64,000 nucleotides of DNA from Flabesymbios commensalis (GCA_964017125.1 OZ024902.1:106808560-106872559); one strand, 5' to 3'. Positions 24,601 through 32,530 are shown, numbered from the stretch's first letter. Notes: generated by a model not told the origin, from the sequence alone. Translations and numbers: made by a program.

Positions 24601-27600
24601 TACTCATGTGGAGCGTCACATAAAAAATTGGAGAGATCCAATAATTTTATCGCGTTAACAGAGGGAGGGGGGGTTGAATGTTTATAAAGTAAATATGTTG
24701 CAACATGTTGGTGTCCTAGCTAAAAGACTGCATAGGGCGGTGGCGCACGAAGGGAAAGACAATAACACTTTGGGCCCAGGGGTAATAATGAAATAAATAT
24801 TTTATAACAATTTAATTTTCCCTACCTACAACCATTAGCTCTTCACCTTCCATTGTCAGCAAAGCAGTTAGTGGAAATTTTGGTAACTTAATGTACTTCA
24901 GCACCTGTGAAAAATTATAATTTTCAAAATGTATATTTTACAATTTAATTTTTGCATCACATTTAAAATAAGATCTTACATTTCCATAGTAAATATGAAA
25001 GTCTTCCCCCTCCACAATTAAACGTTTATTGTTAAGGCAGTAACGATGGGGCTATTCAACAGTCTAAGTCAAATGGCGGCCATCTTGGATATGCAAATTA
25101 GGTAATATTCTAACTCAACCAGGGAAATCCAGATTATAAATATTTATTTTTTTCTCTGCAATGTTTTAGGTGGGTATCATGTGATCGACTTTAAAAGCCT
25201 AAATGTTATGTTATGTTATATGAAATCCACCTTAAATTTCAGAAAAAAATTAGTTAATATCATTCTGATGATTATTGACGACTGGAGAGAGTTTAAGTAG
25301 ATCTTGGGTACCGCGAGTATCCAAATTCGCCCATGGCTGCTATATTGGATACGCAAATTAGCTTGTTTTGGAACTCAAGCTGGATAATGCATCAGAGATC
25401 ATATAGAAATTGACAACTAGAGAGTGTTCACTTTGTCAAATTGTTGACAGATAATAATAATGATAACAATAGACAGCACTAAAACAAGAAGTCTTCAGCA
25501 CATAGGAGATGGAAACTTCATTACTTTACAATTAATGAACTAATAAAATATATAAAAAATTTAAAATTGATACATTATAAAATTGTTCTTGGCGAAAATG
25601 ACAATACATTACGTAATTATCTTTTAATATTATTGTCAATATTATTGTCAATATCACACACCTTTTTCTTCAAAGATTTTAATTTTTTCTTCATTCCTTT
25701 CTTTTCTTTTGTTTCTCTCTTTGCTGGCCTTACCTAAAATGATTCATAACTTTGTACAAAGTATGTATATATTCAATATCAATTGTCAAGTTGGACATCT
25801 CAAGTTGCAGACCATTGTCTGCTTCAATTGTGCTGGGTAATACCCAGCAATCACTGACCACAGACCAAATGTTTACAGTATTGTTGGCCCATCATATGAG
25901 ACTCTGGCCCTACAATACACCAACATTGGGTCAATGTCTCTTGTTTTCTGGGTGACAGAAGTTTCGAAACAGAAACATGTCTTAAAATACAATATCTCTT
26001 TTAAAAATAAAGCAGAAGTTGATAGATTAGCTTTCATGCTAATTTTAGAGATATTATAATGAGAAAAAAAATATTATAAATGACTGTCAGTCAGCCATTT
26101 TATATATAATTTTTACAAAATTAGTCATGGTTTAATTTAAAATTTAATCTTACTTTAAAGCCAATTTTCACCATTTTTAATTTTTGTAATATTGACCCAT
26201 TCGCGTCAGTAAAATGATCATAACTCAGCTTCGAATCAAGATACATGAAATTTAATGTTCTTGGTGTCATATTAAAGCTCCAGCTCTGTGCTATCCAATG
26301 GCGCTATAAACTCCATATTGTATTTTATCGACATGAGACTCATTATGTACAGATGGGTCACATATAGCCAATAAAACACAAGACATGTATTTAAATCAAA
26401 TTTTAGGAATATGTTGGGCTAGCGTCGTACATGTTCCGGTACATGGTTTCAAATGCCACTTAGCGCAGGATTTTTAGAGAAAAATCTCAATATTGGGACC
26501 TTGTTTTGATGGTATGTTTTTGCCAATGTGCTTAAACCTAAAATGCTTCACTTTACTCAGGTGAAAATTAGTACCTGGCAGGACAGAGATGTGTATGATT
26601 AGTTCAATGTGCCGAAATGGCTTCAAGACTGTAATATGCTCCCCGTGGTGCTGAAATGGCAACCGCCCCATCCCCCTCCAAGCAATGTTGCAACCGAGGA
26701 TATATATATATCTAATTCACACTGTAATATTGTTATATCAGTATGCTTACATGTGTTAGTTGTGTAAACAAAAGACAACATAAATGTGATGAAAATATAA
26801 TTTTATTATTTCAAATATATTTACAGGATTATTTTTTCATAATGTTTGTACATTTAGACTTTATTTATGAAAAATGTTAGTAACACATGGTGAAACTGAA
26901 TGACTACCATATACAAACCGTGTCTTTTACACTTGATCTGTTTATCACGGTAAAATGATAATAAAAAAGTTTTAATTTCTTAAATCTGCTTCATTTGTTA
27001 ATTTAAGGCAATCTATGATGTTTTCATATTGTAATCAAAATGACTCCAAGCAATATCACTCAGCTCAGGTGTTGACAGATCGCCATGATAAAATCTAACA
27101 CATTCAAATGTGTAGGCCTATAGCTTGCATTACTTGCGCGGGTGGCTTATAGCTCCGACTTTCATCATGCCGGACGAGCGACGATTGTCTTGCCATTATT
27201 GTAGGGCTTCACATATACTGGTCTTGTTGCAATGGTAAAACAATAAAACGCTCAGATAGGTGCTAACGCTTCATGCCAATCGAAACACTTGGTATTCACA
27301 CTTAGAGCATAATCGATGAAATTGATGTGTTCAAAACAGTTGACGTTCGGCGTGAATATTTACGATCTCTTCAGAGATCAGATGAATTTAGGAATTGTTA
27401 AATACTTAGATTTAGTTAATCAATTTTTAAAATAATTTATTACATACGAAATCAAACATTTTGGTGCAACAGACATGTTGGAGGTCAAATTAATTAATCT
27501 TTATAGGCTCAACTAGTGGCTACACAAAAGTAAACATTCTTCTAAGTATGAGTTATTATTGTTTCAAAGTGGGAGACGCTGGCTTTCACCCAGTAAACTC

Positions 27601-29547
27601 ATTGACATTGACACAATGTTATTTTAAACTTGGACCAACGTCTCCGACGTTGGTTTATTATTAACACAAAACTAGTTTATCGTGTCATATTACTGTCCAC
27701 AAGAAGTGTTATGCAGAACGAGTAGTTCGTCCTTTGTTGGGCGGTACAGTGTCAAATGCAGTGACCCAACATTAAACCAATGCTTATCTTGTGAACATGT
27801 GATTGCAGTGTTTTATTTGCTAATTAGCCACTCACTAATGCCATGAAGTGCATTGAGCCAGTGGTGGGGCAATGTGATGAGAGCGACATCGCCCTACAAC
27901 AATCACTATACAAACACATAGTGTTCACGTAATTAGAGTGATGGACCGTGACAGAACAGCAGGACACTTACTCATTGATTTAACCCTTTCGTCCCCGTAA
28001 CCTGATGACGGAGGCGGACATCGGAATGGCAGAACATAGAAGCAAAAATACATTGGGCAAATCAGTTCCCGTTAAAATCATGAAGGATTTAGAATATGAT
28101 GGAACATCGGAGGACAGATCTCCGAGGTCTGTCTGTAATAGTATGATACTGCATTCAAAGTGCAGGTATGGGGTGAAATAAACAGAAAAATATTGAAACC
28201 CAATTTTAATATATATATGTAAATATCTGAAAAATAACAGCAGTAATTATTACCATAATACTTTATCTACAGTGTAAAAGAACGTTCATAAAAAAATGCT
28301 CACATTTTGTGTACCGACAATTCTTCCTTTGTGGTATCTGAATAAATGAAATCAAGCAGTTTACACCACAAATAAAATATAAAGAATTAAATTATAAAAA
28401 ACTAAATGATGGTTATTTGTTCTTATGGCAATAGGTAATTAATTCCAGAGGGTAGGGCCTGCAATAGGAAATTTTTAAAAGCAGTTTAATTATTTAATAC
28501 CAGGAACATTAAGTTTCTTAGTATAATAACACCATAACTGTTTAAAATGGAGGTAGCATGAAAAAGATTTGTGTTTAGATTATACTATGTCATTGAAAGT
28601 ACATAGATGTTTATAAATTACTCCTCAAAGAAGCAATCTTAGATTAACTTCTATAATCACAAAATTCAATTAGATGTTATTGATCTTCACAACAAATTAT
28701 ACTTTATGTGTAATTGCTGGGGTAGCTCGCAGAGAAAAACTATGAGGACATAGTTCTTGCCAAATCACATGGCAGTTGGTTGATAATTCACTAAGATAAT
28801 TTGCTGACTACTGATGATCATATTATAATAGGTACTATAACATTTTATTTTGTTTCTATATATTTGTTGTAAACTGCAGATATAACCGAAAAGAATGCCC
28901 GTCGGTGACGGAAATAGGCCTCAGCCTATAATCATCATTTAAAGGTGAAAATCAGTAATGGTCTAGCTATCGTTCACAGTTTTCCATATATTACGCATAT
29001 TCTAGTCAATATAACTGTAATTTTATTGAAATGGAGCTGATATTTTTCAGTGCGTGACCCACCCTCCAACCACACATTTATTTTTCTAGTAATGCTCTAG
29101 CTATTTAGCATGGCTTTCTAGATATCACGCATAATATTACAAGTGTCCAAGTGAGCCATTTGGGATATTAATTGTGTTTAAATTTTTCAGGGGTCATCCC
29201 TTCCAGAAACCGCACATTTTGTTTTTATACATGTAACAGTAATGGTCTAGCTAACTGGTACGTTTTTCCAGATATTACAATAATAATGATAAAAATTAGA
29301 ATAGAAATTATTCTTCTCTCATTTACATGTTCTAATGGAGAGAAGGTTAAAATAATCTACATTTCAAGAGTCTTAGTGGGATGGGCTGCATATCCTATCA
29401 TAAACTTGATATTTAAAAGCAAAAATGCCACATATATATCAGGTAATATTTGATATAACTGCCACAGAATTTATCGAATTACTCACTTCATTTTCAATGG
29501 CACCATCTCATTTTCTTCCATTTCACTATCAGTATCACTTTCCATCA
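505..29547 (-). CDS. Divergent ubiquitin-specific protease (USP/C19-type) gene, spliced, at least 23 exons
   Basis: I assembled this from minus-strand exons with GT/AG borders and matching codon phase. The C-terminal ~270 residues are a compact USP fold: Cys box GIKNNGTSCWLNSILQAL (exon 7612-7687), EQHDAAELL (exon 5980-6129), zinc-ribbon pairs CGSC and CEKC (exons 5980-6129 and 3696-3851), VYRLLAV (2897-2942), His box IHHGPTPESGH (1837-1870), then YTTAV and the Asp box RIYDDATIREL (505-611). In the USP family Cys, His and Asp/Asn form the catalytic triad that cleaves ubiquitin, or for some members SUMO, from substrates; all three are present. The N-terminal half has an acidic start, a Lys-rich exon, a WWP segment, a Cys-rich exon and five 16-residue repeats. 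Two exon junctions (15459 to 13710; 5071 to 3851) and the first two exons do not join in phase, so small exons are missing from the model. I cannot name an orthologue; the substrate is unknown. Confidence 0.85.
880..1449. repeat. Interspersed repeat with terminal hairpin (family shared with 23220-24242)
   Basis: Two units share the phrase GAACCAAACATGAAACAAAT and GCGACATAG...GCGGCCATCTTGGA. The right end is a GC-rich GGCGGCGG run followed by the hairpin CCTCCAACACCACATAGTGG...GGAGAC. The copy at 23220-24242 has the same units and the same end. It lies in the last long intron of the USP gene. Confidence 0.7.
1554..1790. repeat. Related hairpin-ended repeat
   Basis: GAGCGGCCATCTTGGAAAA is followed by GCCAAAAAAATAAATATATG, a (CCCG)n run at about 1728-1741, and a terminal hairpin made by ACCCCACAGCC and GGCTGAGGGGT. 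The copy at 10515-10853 shares the middle part but ends in a different hairpin. Confidence 0.6.
1837..1870 (-). CDS. USP gene exon: catalytic His box
   Basis: A 34-nt exon between acceptor CTTCACAG and donor GTGAGT. It reads IHHGPTPESGH plus the first base of the next Tyr. This is the USP signature H-x-G...SGHY; the last His is the predicted catalytic base. Confidence 0.88.
2172..2700 (+). repeat. Tandem-repeat-cored element, family A (short copy)
   Basis: It begins ACAAGAGCACACTCGACAAT with AGCCCGGCG and ends CACCTTTTTTAATTAAAAT with GGCGGGCT. Inside are about three diverged units with GAACTTGTCCGAGAACTG and CATAACAAATTT. Both termini match the larger copy at 7813-8866. It is non-coding; the small reading frames through it are repeat translations. 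Confidence 0.75.
2897..2942 (-). CDS. USP gene exon: beta strand before the His box
   Basis: A 46-nt exon with acceptor TTGTTGTAG and donor GTGTGT. It reads TLNINGVVYRLLAVQ after completing a split Asp codon, and joins the His exon in phase 0. VYRLLAV matches the Y-x-L-x-A-V strand that precedes the His box in USPs. Confidence 0.85.
3350..3635 (-). repeat. Decayed copy of the AGCTCATCCGGCC repeat
   Basis: On the minus strand it reads TAGCTCATCCGGCTGTTAGG, then ATGAAATGCTTCTCCCTCAA and two GACCTAATTAAGACCTAAT-like segments. This is the same repeat seen at 44995-45350, 47125-47815 and 48885-49505. Confidence 0.6.
3696..3851 (-). CDS. USP gene exon: second CxxC and following beta strands
   Basis: A 156-nt exon with acceptor TTATTTCAG and donor GTAAGT. 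It reads QCEKCGPNQFTSEVNIINSP, then NTMILNLMRYRN and a charged end IEKELEVS. This matches the USP order C-x-x-C...LP-x-x-L-x-x-x-L-x-R-F. The reading frame needs two bases from an upstream exon, but the nearest recognised exon (5071-5212) supplies one, so a small exon is probably missing between 3852 and 5070. Confidence 0.85.
5071..5212 (-). CDS. USP gene exon: segment between the two CxxC pairs
   Basis: A 142-nt exon with acceptor ATGTTGCAG and donor GTAATT. It reads ETLDVQATAMILLPIPDWAQ, then SVQQCMAAYSFIEVIDNVLV. In USPs this stretch carries the L-x-L-P...S-L-x-x-C-L pattern, here LPIP...SVQQC. It joins the exon at 5980 in phase 0. Confidence 0.85.
5848..5925 (-). repeat. tRNA-like relic, probable SINE fragment
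   Basis: On the minus strand CGGGTTCAAGTCCCG forms a T-arm stem-loop containing a B-box (GGTTCAAGTCC). Upstream is a weak anticodon-like stem CCTT...AAGG. No complete cloverleaf or acceptor stem is convincing, so I do not call a functional tRNA. Confidence 0.4.
5980..6129 (-). CDS. USP gene exon: QxDA-like helix and first CxxC
   Basis: A 150-nt exon, phase 0 at both ends, acceptor TTATTTCAG and donor GTTTGT. It reads LFISEIFHINAKEQHDAAEL, LCKIINKLAEDG, and ends TTRKCGSCMK. EQHDAAELL corresponds to the conserved Q-x-D-A-x-E-F/L helix of USPs and CGSC to the first half of the zinc ribbon. Confidence 0.9.
6370..6461 (-). CDS. USP gene exon between Cys box and QxDA helix
   Basis: A 92-nt exon with acceptor TTCTATGTAG and donor GTATGT. 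After a split Asp it reads LFDSPLAAKLKLSLISLRNS then LAVYDATELL. Phase fits both neighbours (1 in, 0 out). It is helical in character, as expected for the USP thumb. Confidence 0.82.
7612..7687 (-). CDS. USP gene exon: catalytic Cys box
   Basis: A 76-nt exon with acceptor TTGTACAG and donor GTAATT. It reads GIKNNGTSCWLNSILQALAA then YVNLE. This aligns with G-x-x-N-x-G-N-T-C-Y-x-N-S-x-L-Q, with Asn-Thr replaced by Thr-Ser before the predicted nucleophile Cys, and Trp after it. CW is uncommon; the SUMO protease USPL1 also has Cys-Trp-Leu there, but the rest resembles ordinary USPs more. Confidence 0.92.
7813..8866 (+). repeat. Tandem-repeat-cored element, family A (long copy)
   Basis: The left end is AAGAGCACACTCGATAATAG with CCCGCCGCC and the right end is CCACCTTTTTTAATTAAAAT with GGCAGGGCT. 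The core has about five units of 160-162 bp, each carrying CGCGCCCACAAGGTCAAATT, a T-rich run after CGGCCATT, and GAACTTGTCCGAGAACTG. I measured the period from the start of the CGCGCCCACAAGG motif at about 8126, 8286, 8447 and 8609. It is non-coding. Confidence 0.85.
9160..9560 (+). repeat. Old, strongly diverged family A copy
   Basis: It starts ACAAGAGCACACTCCATAAT and keeps fragments such as GCCATTACTGAAATTGTCC and GAGGATACATGAAAAA. The right terminus is not clear. Confidence 0.5.
9659..9691 (-). CDS. USP gene micro-exon (11 codons) before the Cys box
   Basis: A 33-nt exon with acceptor ATATTACAG and donor GTAAGT, phase 0 at both ends, reading PRERLLYHVEH. It links the last 16-residue repeat to the Cys box. 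Confidence 0.75.
9842..9889 (-). CDS. USP gene repeat exon, copy 1 (most 3')
   Basis: A 48-nt exon, phase 0-0, reading DNVVTDLPIEIVEVLE. Acceptor TTTTTCCAG, donor GTAAGC. It is the most diverged of five copies; its end, IEIVEVLE, is richer in beta-branched residues and acidic residues than the others. Confidence 0.8.
10515..10853. repeat. Hairpin-ended repeat, relative of 1554-1790
   Basis: It shares GCCAAAAAATTAAAATATAT, GAGAATTGCCCAG and GACATAGGTCA with the 1554-1790 copy. The right end is a GGCGGCGG-rich run and then the hairpin AAGCATCCC...GGGGATGCTTA. The hairpin sequence differs from its relatives although position and structure are the same. Confidence 0.6.
11206..11253 (-). CDS. USP gene repeat exon, copy 2
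   Basis: A 48-nt exon, phase 0-0, DDVVTDLPIESVAASP, with acceptor TTTTTCAAG and donor GTAAGC. Compared with copies 3 and 4 the only coding difference I see is a synonymous Glu codon (GAA against GAG). Confidence 0.8.
11644..11887. mobile_element. 244-bp piggyBac-type MITE (TTAA target duplication), copy 1
   Basis: TTAA flanks both ends (11640-11643 and 11888-11891) and the ends are CCCTTTCAGGCC and GGGCTTAAAGGG. It contains a long hairpin around CCGCGAATTGC and GCAATTCTCG. The neighbouring duplicated unit near 12480 reads GTCTTAATACTTTC with no insert, which is a natural empty site. The second copy at 18430-18673 has the same length in the opposite orientation. Confidence 0.88.
12053..12100 (-). 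CDS. USP gene repeat exon, copy 3
   Basis: A 48-nt exon, phase 0-0, DDVVTDLPIESVAASP. Exon and at least several hundred bases of flanking intron match copy 4 almost exactly at a spacing of 593 bp, so these two are the youngest duplicates. Confidence 0.8.
12646..12693 (-). CDS. USP gene repeat exon, copy 4
   Basis: A 48-nt exon, phase 0-0, DDVVTDLPIESVAASP, identical to copy 3 in the exon. Acceptor TTTTTCAAG and donor GTAAGC are kept. Confidence 0.8.
12894..13293 (+). mobile_element. 400-bp retroposon (SINE- or LINE-3'-end-like) with (CTGT)n tail
   Basis: It is flanked by TGGTAC (12888-12893 and 13294-13299; with one mismatch GTYTGGTAC). The right end is CAATAAAATTT followed by CTGTCTGTCTGTC, a microsatellite tail typical of some non-LTR families. 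The other duplicated units run through this point without the insert. I see no coding capacity and no clear pol III boxes. Confidence 0.7.
13663..13710 (-). CDS. USP gene repeat exon, copy 5 (most 5')
   Basis: A 48-nt exon, phase 0-0, reading DNVVTDLPIESVELSE. It is the first repeat in transcript order. The other two frames contain stops. The recognised upstream exon (15459-15553) ends in phase 2, so a small exon with length 1 mod 3 is probably missing between them. Confidence 0.78.
14094..15090. repeat. G-rich tandem repeat element with TGCCTCCGC ends
   Basis: It begins ATGCCTCCGCGAGCCTGCGG followed by a (TGTCCGTC)n run and ends GCGGAGGCATAGTCATCG, so the ends are inverted repeats. About three internal units contain ACAAATTTGAACAAAAAAGA, a G-rich stretch and GGGTAAGGCAGGAAGGGG. 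A run of about 20 G lies near 14548-14568. Apparent peptides such as TDRQTDRRTDGQT are translations of the simple repeat. Confidence 0.75.
15459..15553 (-). CDS. USP gene exon, N-terminal half
   Basis: A 95-nt exon with acceptor AAAATTCAG and donor GTAAGT. Only one frame is open; it reads ILLRIKPKQQVLLSGSFKDL then IISLKFSGFIP. No domain recognised. It joins the Cys-rich exon at 16052 in phase 0 and ends in phase 2. Confidence 0.72.
16052..16120 (-). CDS. USP gene exon, Cys-rich
   Basis: A 69-nt exon, phase 0-0, acceptor AAGCATTAG, donor GTGAAG. It reads RPCVTDNKTVCTRNKDYCTT then NCQ, with four Cys (CVTDNKTVC...CTTNC) that could bind metal or form a small loop. A longer alternative donor (GTATGA at about 15996) would break phase with the next exon, so the short form is preferred. 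Support is phase and composition only. Confidence 0.6.
17814..17885 (-). CDS. USP gene exon, N-terminal half
   Basis: A 72-nt exon, phase 0-0, acceptor TAATCTCAG, donor GTATGG. It reads ELKKGVQYVNADDYKYVESI then QSTS. No domain recognised; it continues the helical region after the WWP segment. Confidence 0.75.
18430..18673. mobile_element. 244-bp piggyBac-type MITE, copy 2
   Basis: TTAA flanks both ends (18426-18429, 18674-18677). The ends are CCCTTTAAGCTC and AGGCTTGAAAGGG. Its reverse complement matches the 11644-11887 copy along the whole length, including the central hairpin. It lies in a USP-gene intron. Confidence 0.88.
18769..18910. mobile_element. Degenerate MITE with CAGYAG ends
   Basis: Left end CAGCAGCCACTCTTATGAGC pairs imperfectly with right end GCTGCTCATAGCAGGTTCTA and CTG. 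The left flank is TA but the right is GA, so a Tc1/mariner or pogo origin is only suggested. Confidence 0.5.
19030..19100 (-). CDS. USP gene exon: second half of the WWP segment
   Basis: A 71-nt exon with acceptor TTATTAG and donor GTTAGT. It reads GERCLKKDDLWSIYCNWRSH then IIK, after an Asn codon split across the intron. KKDDLWSIYCNW has the K-x-D-L-x-x-I...W spacing seen in the N-terminal parts of some uncharacterised invertebrate proteins (recalled, not searched). Confidence 0.8.
19225..19320 (-). CDS. USP gene exon: first half of the WWP segment
   Basis: A 96-nt exon with acceptor TTATTGCAG and donor GTAAGT. It reads ETSRRIWQKVENKPSWWPET then VRFTSTSALNE after a split Gly. Phase matches both neighbours. 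The P-S-W-W-P-x-x-V-x-F core is distinctive. Confidence 0.82.
19811..20176. mobile_element. 366-bp hAT-like MITE, CAGTGTTTCTG ends
   Basis: Terminal inverted repeats CAGTGTTTCTG and CAGAAACACTG are flanked by ACATT on both sides. It contains AGGCATGCCCCTCC and a GTCAG-rich right half. No coding capacity. Confidence 0.72.
21170..21268 (-). CDS. USP gene exon, N-terminal region
   Basis: A 99-nt exon with acceptor TCTCATCAG and donor GTAAGT. It reads IIDLKFISLQHEQQTSTAAT then LRKLIPQLVPVT and shares a split Gly with the next exon. Phase fits both sides (1 in, 1 out). Domain unknown. Confidence 0.8.
23220..24242. repeat. Three-unit tandem repeat ending in a hairpin
   Basis: Three units of about 310-330 bp each carry CTAATCAGCACACG-like, CAAACATGAAACAAAT-like and GCGGCCATCTTG-like phrases. 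The right end is ATGGCGGCGGGCTGACTC and then the hairpin AAGTCTCCACC...GGGTGGAGACTT. It is the long version of the 880-1449 element. Confidence 0.75.
24826..24904 (-). CDS. USP gene exon, N-terminal region
   Basis: A 79-nt exon with acceptor TTTTCACAG and donor GTAGGG, chosen over the overlapping GTAGGT because it gives phase 1, which the next exon needs. It reads VLKYIKLPKFPLTALLTMEG then EELMVV. Confidence 0.78.
25060..25400. repeat. Short repeated unit with GGCGGCCATCTTGG
   Basis: AATGGCGGCCATCTTGGATA with TGCAAATTAGG near 25070 recurs as CATGGCTGCTATATTGGATA with CGCAAATTAGC near 25331. These look like two diverged units of an interspersed repeat; the borders are unclear. Confidence 0.4.
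25662..25733 (-). CDS. USP gene exon: Lys-rich, possible nuclear localisation signal
   Basis: A 72-nt exon, phase 0-0, acceptor ATTTTAG, donor GTGTGT. It reads VRPAKRETKEKKGMKKKLKS then LKKK. The basic clusters could act as a nuclear import signal. It joins VLKYIKLP in phase. Confidence 0.72.
26000..28310. other. Intronic stretch without recognised gene content
   Basis: I see no exon with both splice borders and a convincing peptide. Near 27630-27660 there is ACCAACGTCTCCGACGTTGG, an imperfect palindrome that also occurs in variant form inside the 54102-55823 element, so part of this stretch is probably old DNA-transposon sequence. Confidence 0.4.
28315..28337 (-). CDS. Tentative micro-exon of the USP gene
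   Basis: 23 nt between acceptor TTTATTCAG and donor GTACAC. If it ends in phase 0 it reads TTKEELS. Its start does not fit the phase of the ATG exon at 29487, so either another exon is missing or this one is false. Confidence 0.25.
29487..29547 (-). CDS. USP gene first coding exon (candidate start)
   Basis: After acceptor CTTATTAG two bases precede an ATG (first base at 29545). It reads MESDTDSEMEENEMVPLKM and ends in phase 2 at donor GTGAGT. An acidic start next to a basic exon is plausible. The acceptor implies a 5' non-coding exon further upstream. The junction to the next recognised exon is not in phase, so membership in the gene is inferred from strand, spacing and splice signals. Confidence 0.55.
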
Positions 29548-30830
29548 CTAATAAGAATGAATGACTGAAAAAGAAACATTACATATATATCTGTATATAA
29601 TATACTAATTATGAGGCTAACACCCTACAATAAGCAACAAATATAATAACATAAAAAAAATGTTAAATTGCTTGAAGTGCTTTTCAATTTATACCTTACA
29701 ATGAATAAAAATACGTGTACATGTACCGACCACCTATAATTCACAATTTCATTAAAAACTACCTTTAAAAAAAATACAAAAATGAAAATTATATAAAAAA
29801 AATTAATATGCATATGAAAATTTTGTAACCCTGATGGTTAAATACATACGCGCCTCTGACCTTGGGAGACTGAGGATTTAGGCGTTTTGGAATTTTTCCA
29901 TTTAATGTCATGAATATATTTTGCAATAATTGTGATAATCCTAGCTTACTTCCAGGAATAGAACTTAGCCATTTTTTTACTAGTGAGCAGGACTATTAAA
30001 ACCTAAATTATACTAGTCCGGTAGATGTTTTACTAGTTCTGAAATACAGTTATGTTACCCCAGTTACGGCCACATAAAAACAGTCATATGAAAGGGGTGG
30101 TCGTTTGTCAGGGGCATGACTGATTTTGAACACCAGTAATTTTTTTTATAATTTTGACGGTTGCAAAGTGATGTTAGTCTCGTTATTATAAAAAAAAATT
30201 TACGTTAGGGACTACTTATCTCTATTACAGTGATAATACTACAGCAATAATATTACATAAACAAAGTATCACTAGTAGCCTAGGCTAGTGACCTTTAATT
30301 GATTTTTTGAGAATGAGAATTAGGTTATTAAATTATATTACCCATACTGTATGTATTTCAGCGGATCACAACAATCGGGCTTGGTAGGCCTACTAGTCCA
30401 ACATTATTGATGGCAAAGAACCTTCAAAATAATGTCAAAAAAATGCCGACCAAAACAGAAAAAGCTTGTCAAAAAGTTGCTGACCAAAACAGCAAAATAG
30501 CCTGCTGTTTAGCCGGCAGTCGGCTTCAAATGACAACACTGAGGTTATATGTGGTCGAATCCCTATGCCTACGACTAGCCTAGGACTGGTGAGTACTAGG
30601 TCATGACTCATGCCATGGGGACATGGCCATGTAGCCTAACGTTACCAGGGCCAGCAGGGGTTAGGACTTGATCTAGCAGGCTGTGGCGTGGGCGTGGCAC
30701 GGGCACAGTTACCTGTTTCCGTTGCTAGATGTATTAGGCTATAGAGTAGACAAGTTGAAAATCTCTCATTTAGAAAAGTAAGATGACATGTACCAAATTT
30801 CGTCATGGCGGCCAGTAGCCTAATCATATA

Positions 30831-31225
30831 CAGTCTAGGACAGAATTATCTGGAGCGCATGCTTTTTGTTGATTTCCCCGTCAATTTTGACCGATTTCCT
30901 TGAAAATTTGCACAGGACATTTCTAAGACATGTCCTAACAACGGTAAAAATTTCGCAAAATTATATTCAATATTTCAAAAGTTAGACCATTTGACATGTG
31001 ATAAAATCCCAGAATTAGTGTAATGGGTTTATAGATAGACGTCATATTTTCGATTTACTACATGTATGTCAAATGGTCTAACTTTTGCAATTCTGCTTTA
31101 AACTTTTTTACCGATGTTAGGACATGACTAGAAAATGTCCTGTGCAAAATTTCGAGAAAATCAGTCTAGAATTTACGGAGAAATCAACGAAAAGCATGCA
31201 CTCCAGATAATTGTGTCACAGACTA
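30831..31225. mobile_element. Foldback MITE, ~395 bp
   Basis: The left arm runs from CAGTCTAGGACAGAATTATC and CTGGAG; the right arm ends CTCCAGATAATTGTGTCACA and GACTA. The arms pair over most of their length, including GCATGC, AGGACAT and, near the centre, AAAGTTAGACCATTTGACAT against GTCAAATGGTCTAACTTTT. Confidence 0.78.
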
Positions 31226-31227
31226 TA

Positions 31228-31668
31228 GACTATAGTTGCAGTCAACTCCCACCAGCGTTGGGTGTTTTTCGCCGATTTCTCATTCAATTCTTGATCTTTT
31301 TACTTGAAATTTTGCAAGCACTCTTTACCACTATTCTGGCGCTTACCCAGAAAATTTCGTGAAATTTGAGTAAGTATTGCAAAAGTTAGACTATTTGACA
31401 TGTAGTAGAATTTCAAGATTAAAGCTGATTGAAATTAATGGGTTTATAGAGGAGCGTCATAATTCAAAATTAATACATCGTAACATGTCAAATGGTCTAA
31501 CTTTTAAACTACATATTTTTTCTTGAAATTTCAGGGAAATTGCCGTTAGAATAGAAAATAATGCTTGCCAAATTTCATGACAATCTGATGGAAATTGTGT
31601 GAGTAATTAGCGAAAAGCATGCAACGCAAGTGACAAAACACAAGTGACTTTTACTAACTAGTCTATAG
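31228..31668. mobile_element. Foldback MITE with TAGACTATAG/CTATAG ends, copy 1
   Basis: It lies directly next to the previous element. The ends are GACTATAGTTGCAGTCAAC and GACTTTTACTAACTAGTCTA. The centre has the same AGACTATTTGACATGTAGTA and CATGTCAAATGGTCTAACTT core. The inverted copy is at 33306-33988. Confidence 0.75.
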
Positions 31669-31789
31669 TGGCCGCCATTCAGGGAGCTGGGAACACAATG
31701 ACATCAGCGCGAGATTCCGAGCTTATATGTCTATCTGATCTATCATACCAACGGAAACAAGCAAGCTTCTCGAGCTTTGGGCAGGTATC

Positions 31790-31912
31790 AGGAGGGTTCG
31801 CCATAGGGAAAGTTCGCCACAGGAAGGTTCGCCACAAAATTGGAAGGTTCGCCACAGTTTTGGAAGGTTCGCCACAAATGTCAAAGGAAGGTTCGCCACA
31901 ACGTTAGAATCC
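31790..31912. repeat. GGTTCGCCACA minisatellite
   Basis: Five or so direct copies of AAGGTTCGCCACA with 7-14 bp spacers. Its inverted counterpart is at 34020-34150. The small open frames on both strands here are repeat translations. Confidence 0.7.
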
Positions 31913-32289
31913 ATTATAAAACAGTGAAAATAAAATATATTTCAATTTTTGAAAATTAGTCATAATTATATAAGATCTGTAGGCCTATATTAGATGAATA
32001 ATTATTATGAAGATTCGAAAAATTTACGGAAATTTTTATATTATATTATGATTAAATTATTTGCAGTGATCGATAATTATTTACGGAAGGCCTTCTATTA
32101 TGCTAGATTCTGTACGGAATAAACCTAAATGTGATTAAATTATTTGCACTAATAGTTACTTAAGAAAAATATCTTTTAACAATACGATAAAATGTGATTA
32201 TTATTTTTTTGCAATAACAGCTACTTAAGAAAAATACATTTTAACAATAGGGCCCATATTCAAGGACAAATATTAAAATATATCCAAGG

Positions 32290-32530
32290 GCTTAACTGTG
32301 ATGAACTCACAGCTAGAGCCGGTCGTGAAATGTCAACAGCATTGATGAGTTGTGAGTCATTGGTGAACTCACCCGCTCCACCCCTTGCACCTCAGGTGTT
32401 GTGATGAGGATTCTTGTGAGTCGATCGCTAATTCAAACCTGTCAGCGAGAGCCGAGCTCGTGAAATGTCAACAGCTTCTATGAGTTAATTGTGAGTCTTT
32501 GATTAATTCACTCCACTAATGCTCGCAAAT
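32290..32530. repeat. Imperfect direct duplication, ~160 bp unit
   Basis: CGTGAAATGTCAACAGC, TGAGTT and TGTGAGTC occur twice, near 32324 and 32458, in the same order and spacing. Confidence 0.5.
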
